Assembly: GCA_016708875.1 (NCBI GenBank)
Contig: JADJFA010000002.1
Coordinates: 248,001-312,000 of the forward strand
Origin: Lewinellaceae bacterium
GTDB lineage: Bacteria; Bacteroidota; Bacteroidia; Chitinophagales; Saprospiraceae
DNA length: 64,000 bases
Direction of reading: 5' to 3'
Under the pieces are notes generated by a model. That model was not told the DNA's origin, searched no databases, and saw nothing but the letters and a program-made list of their open reading frames with translations. Each line of letters starts with the position of its first letter. Positions within the stretch are counted from its first letter, which is position 1. This document shows positions 61,950 through 64,000 of this stretch, one piece after another. A program made the translations under genes and the position numbers.

Positions 61950-63177
61950 TCAATCGGTTATCACGCTATACAATCCTATCCTATCCTTTTTACCCACCAT
62001 CTCCCCGCCGTCTCCCAATAGCCGAGAAGCCGTAGCAGCAGGACTGGGCGCATTGCAGACATTCAGGATACGTGGGCGCTCAAGGAATAGAAAATCGTCA
62101 AGCAGATTGCCATCACGGTCACAAGCCATTGCACGGACTCCTGCACGGCCAGGCACAACATCATCGGGCTTTATAGCGGGCACGAGCCGCTGGAGCGCCC
62201 GTATAAAATGGGCTTTTGAATAACTGCGCTGCATTTCAGCCCAGCCTTCCCGCCAGTATTTTCGGGCAATTTTCCGGAATCCAGAGAAAGCGAGTGTTTC
62301 GCCTAATTCCTGAAATTCAAATCCAACGCGAATATCCTTCCCGTTGAAATGCCAGCACTGCATTGGGACCTGACCTCGACCTACCCCATGAATCGCCGTG
62401 TAAAATGAACCCCAAGAAATGGAAAATCCGGGTTTTGGAACCGGGTAGATGAAATTGCGCACAAGGTGTTCTGAGGCAGGTTTCAGTTCGTAATATTCGC
62501 CACGGAAAGGAATGATTTGAACCTTGAGTTTTCGCCCGTCAGTCTGGCAATATGATCAGAATAGAGGCCAGAGCAATTGAACAAAAAGGAGGCCTCCCAA
62601 GATTTTCCTTGTATTACAGATTGGCTCTTCTGTTTAACACAATCCCGGCATGTTGTGTCTTTATCCACAACTTTTTGATTTACAAAGACTTCCCCATTGC
62701 TTTGAAAATTCCGGCATATTTACATGCCACATTACCATAGTCCACAATACTAGCTAGGAACTCCATAGTCTTCTACAGCGCGAACTCCGGTTCAATTTCA
62801 ATGGCCCTGGCAGCCGTGATTTTCCGGATTCCAAGGAGGCCGTTTTCTATTCCGCGCTGGAAAATTTTGTCCAATTGGCTTCAGCCTTTTTCTTCAGAAG
62901 CGACGATTATTTTGCCGCAAACATCGTGTTGAATTTCATGTTCCCGACAAAACTCGAGCATCAAATCATAGCCGCGCTTGCAATTGACGGCCCGGAAGGC
63001 TGCAGGGCGATAGTAAATGCCTGAATGGATTACACCACTGTTCCGACTGCTCTGATGCGCGCTGCTACCTGGGCTTCTTTTCACACCGCAATTCGAAATT
63101 TGGGGCGTTGCCGCTGTAATTGCAGGCCGTAGCAAGCCCAACAATTCCTCCTCAGCAATAATTACATCGTAGTGCAT
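61950..63177 (-). CDS. lhgO: L-2-hydroxyglutarate oxidase (many frameshifts)
   Basis: FAD enzyme that oxidises L-2-hydroxyglutarate to 2-oxoglutarate. N-terminus MHYDVIIA at 63177; the FAD motif GGGIVGLAT is readable only if a base is restored (written as EEELLGLLR). Then SSAHQSSRNSGVIHSGIYY, KRGYDLMLEFCREHEIQHDV, CGKIIVASEEK, a damaged middle (62490-62880), and an intact C-terminal part: NFIYPVPKPGFSISWGSFYT, FSGFRKIARKYWREGWAEM, HFIRALQRLVPAIKPDDVVP, AGVRAMACDRDGNLLDDFLF and NVCNAPSPAATASRLLG, diagnostic for LhgO. Confidence 0.8.
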
Positions 63178-63299
63178 GGGGCGAAGATAGTTTGAAGGCC
63201 ACCGCGCAATCCACGGTTTTAGATTTTCCTGTTTTGAATTTTCCGGTTTTGCCGTTTTAACAATAGCATGTTAACCACTACCCTATTGCCGGGAGGCTG

Positions 63300-63307
63300 T
63301 ACCTTTG
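63300..63307 (+). promoter_or_regulatory. -7 box TACCTTTG
   Basis: TACCTTTGCAGG, 57 bases upstream of the amidohydrolase ATG; divergent from lhgO. Confidence 0.45.
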
Positions 63308-63364
63308 CAGGACTTTTATTGAACTAATTTTCTCTAATCCATTCAAAGTCAATATTGGCCGCAA

Positions 63365-64000
63365 ATGAAACGCATACTCGTTCCTTTGTGTTTTGCCTTT
63401 CTGCCTGGATATGATGGCACAAAATGCCGAAAAACTACGAATCCGCAACGGTCAATGGCAATGGCAAAGGTTTTGTGACCGATACCTGGTACACCACAAA
63501 TGGTGTCCTAAGCAAAAAGCCCCTCAAAAAATTGACCCATGATTGACCTCGAAGGCCGCTGGTGGTACCTCCAATAAGGACACTGCTCTCATGTCACGGA
63601 AAACCCTTCCGCTACCAACAATTCTTCTGAGCCAGTATGCGGGCGAGGGGTGTTTTACCTACAAATGCTTGGGAATATTGCAAGAAGGCCGCGCAGCCAC
63701 CGCCCCACTTCTAACAAGGCTGGTGCGCCCGACGCTCTTTTTTTCCAATGTGTAATTCATCGTACACCAGGGACACCCGTTTTTGGAATATGAAGGCCCA
63801 ATAACAAAATCAAACCCAAGCCTTTGGGGTGAAAAATATGCTGAACTGAAAACCAGCCAAAAATGCTCGGCAATGGTTACTGGTTTATAGACAACAAAGT
63901 GGCGCTCGAAGCCAACTGGGACAAAATAAAAATGCAGAACCCAGCCGTGATTTCGATTTATTTGATGGACACGCAAACAATGGCGGCAAAGAAGGCGCGG
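63365..64000 (+). CDS. amidohydrolase family protein (5' part, frameshifted, cut by window edge)
   Basis: The ATG at 63365 opens MKRILVPLCFAFLPG, a signal peptide. Across frames the text continues MMAQNAEK, KGFVTDTWYTTNGVLSKKPL, then MIDLEGRW, GEGCFYLQMLGN, NKAGAPDALFF, HQGHPFLEYEGPITKSNPSL, GEKYAELKTSQK and FIDNKVALEANWDKIKMQNP, AVISIYLMDT. This resembles exported metal-dependent hydrolases of the amidohydrolase superfamily; the expected metal-binding HTH motif falls in a damaged stretch near 63570-63620. At least five frame changes in 630 bases. The gene runs off the window. Confidence 0.5.

Overview
The window is a 64 kb chromosomal contig from a member of the Bacteroidota. The evidence is a PorP/SprF type IX secretion protein, one gliding-type (type B) and two type A C-terminal sorting domains, a DUF5074-type surface lipoprotein behind a cobalamin riboswitch, and many promoters matching TAnnTTTG, the -7 box of this phylum. 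The large T9SS repeat proteins and GT-C/TPR proteins suggest the Saprospirales, but that placement is inference. No rRNA, tRNA, CRISPR array, intact transposase or phage gene was found.

Layout. 1-6.2 kb: partial UbiA prenyltransferase, lipoproteins, cobalamin riboswitch with a BtuG-like lipoprotein, LysE exporter and a type B T9SS cargo protein. 6.3-14 kb: Wzx-like flippase, CcmE, a GT-C/TPR membrane protein, PorP/SprF, a TlpA-like thioredoxin and a small PspC protein. 14-25.3 kb: TruB, ClpB, a tandem pair of unknown paralogues, an M57 protease, YraN, RimO and a coupled operon (TonB-like, DUF4340, FAD-linked oxidase). 26-33.5 kb: saccharopine dehydrogenase, VWA protein, CCA-type nucleotidyltransferase, a GxxExxY gene between terminal inverted repeats, DusB and biotin carboxylase. 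33.5-35.5 kb: an accessory patch with a YgiT-type zinc finger, a broken DUF4258 partner and the wreck of a membrane-linked NACHT NTPase. 35.6-54.6 kb: aminotransferase class IV, secreted metalloprotease, SUMF1-like protein, TMTC-like protein, DsbA-like protein, a giant T9SS repeat protein, the agmatine-to-putrescine pair AguA/AguB, a sugar porter and an MBOAT acyltransferase. 54.6-58.8 kb: poorly coding DNA, several small proteins, RimM and DUF1573. 58.9-64 kb: Wzi-like barrel, polysaccharide deacetylase, L-2-hydroxyglutarate oxidase and an amidohydrolase, all shredded by frameshifts.

Two window-wide patterns matter for interpretation. First, at least a dozen conserved genes carry single-base frameshifts, mostly at short homopolymers, and their density rises steeply in the last 4 kb. 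I read most of these as sequencing errors, so frameshifted genes are given as CDS; only the 33.7-35.5 kb patch is called pseudogenic. Second, many genes are preceded by a species-type repeat: two inverted arms built from GATTGATTCGATT-like units around a variable loop. Several other palindrome families also occur, including a perfect 72-bp palindrome just ahead of clpB.

No complete new system was recognised. The best leads are the riboswitch-controlled BtuG-like gene, the NACHT/YgiT-DUF4258 patch, the inverted-repeat-bounded GxxExxY unit, the start-site-associated repeat family and an agmatine deiminase lacking its catalytic His segment.
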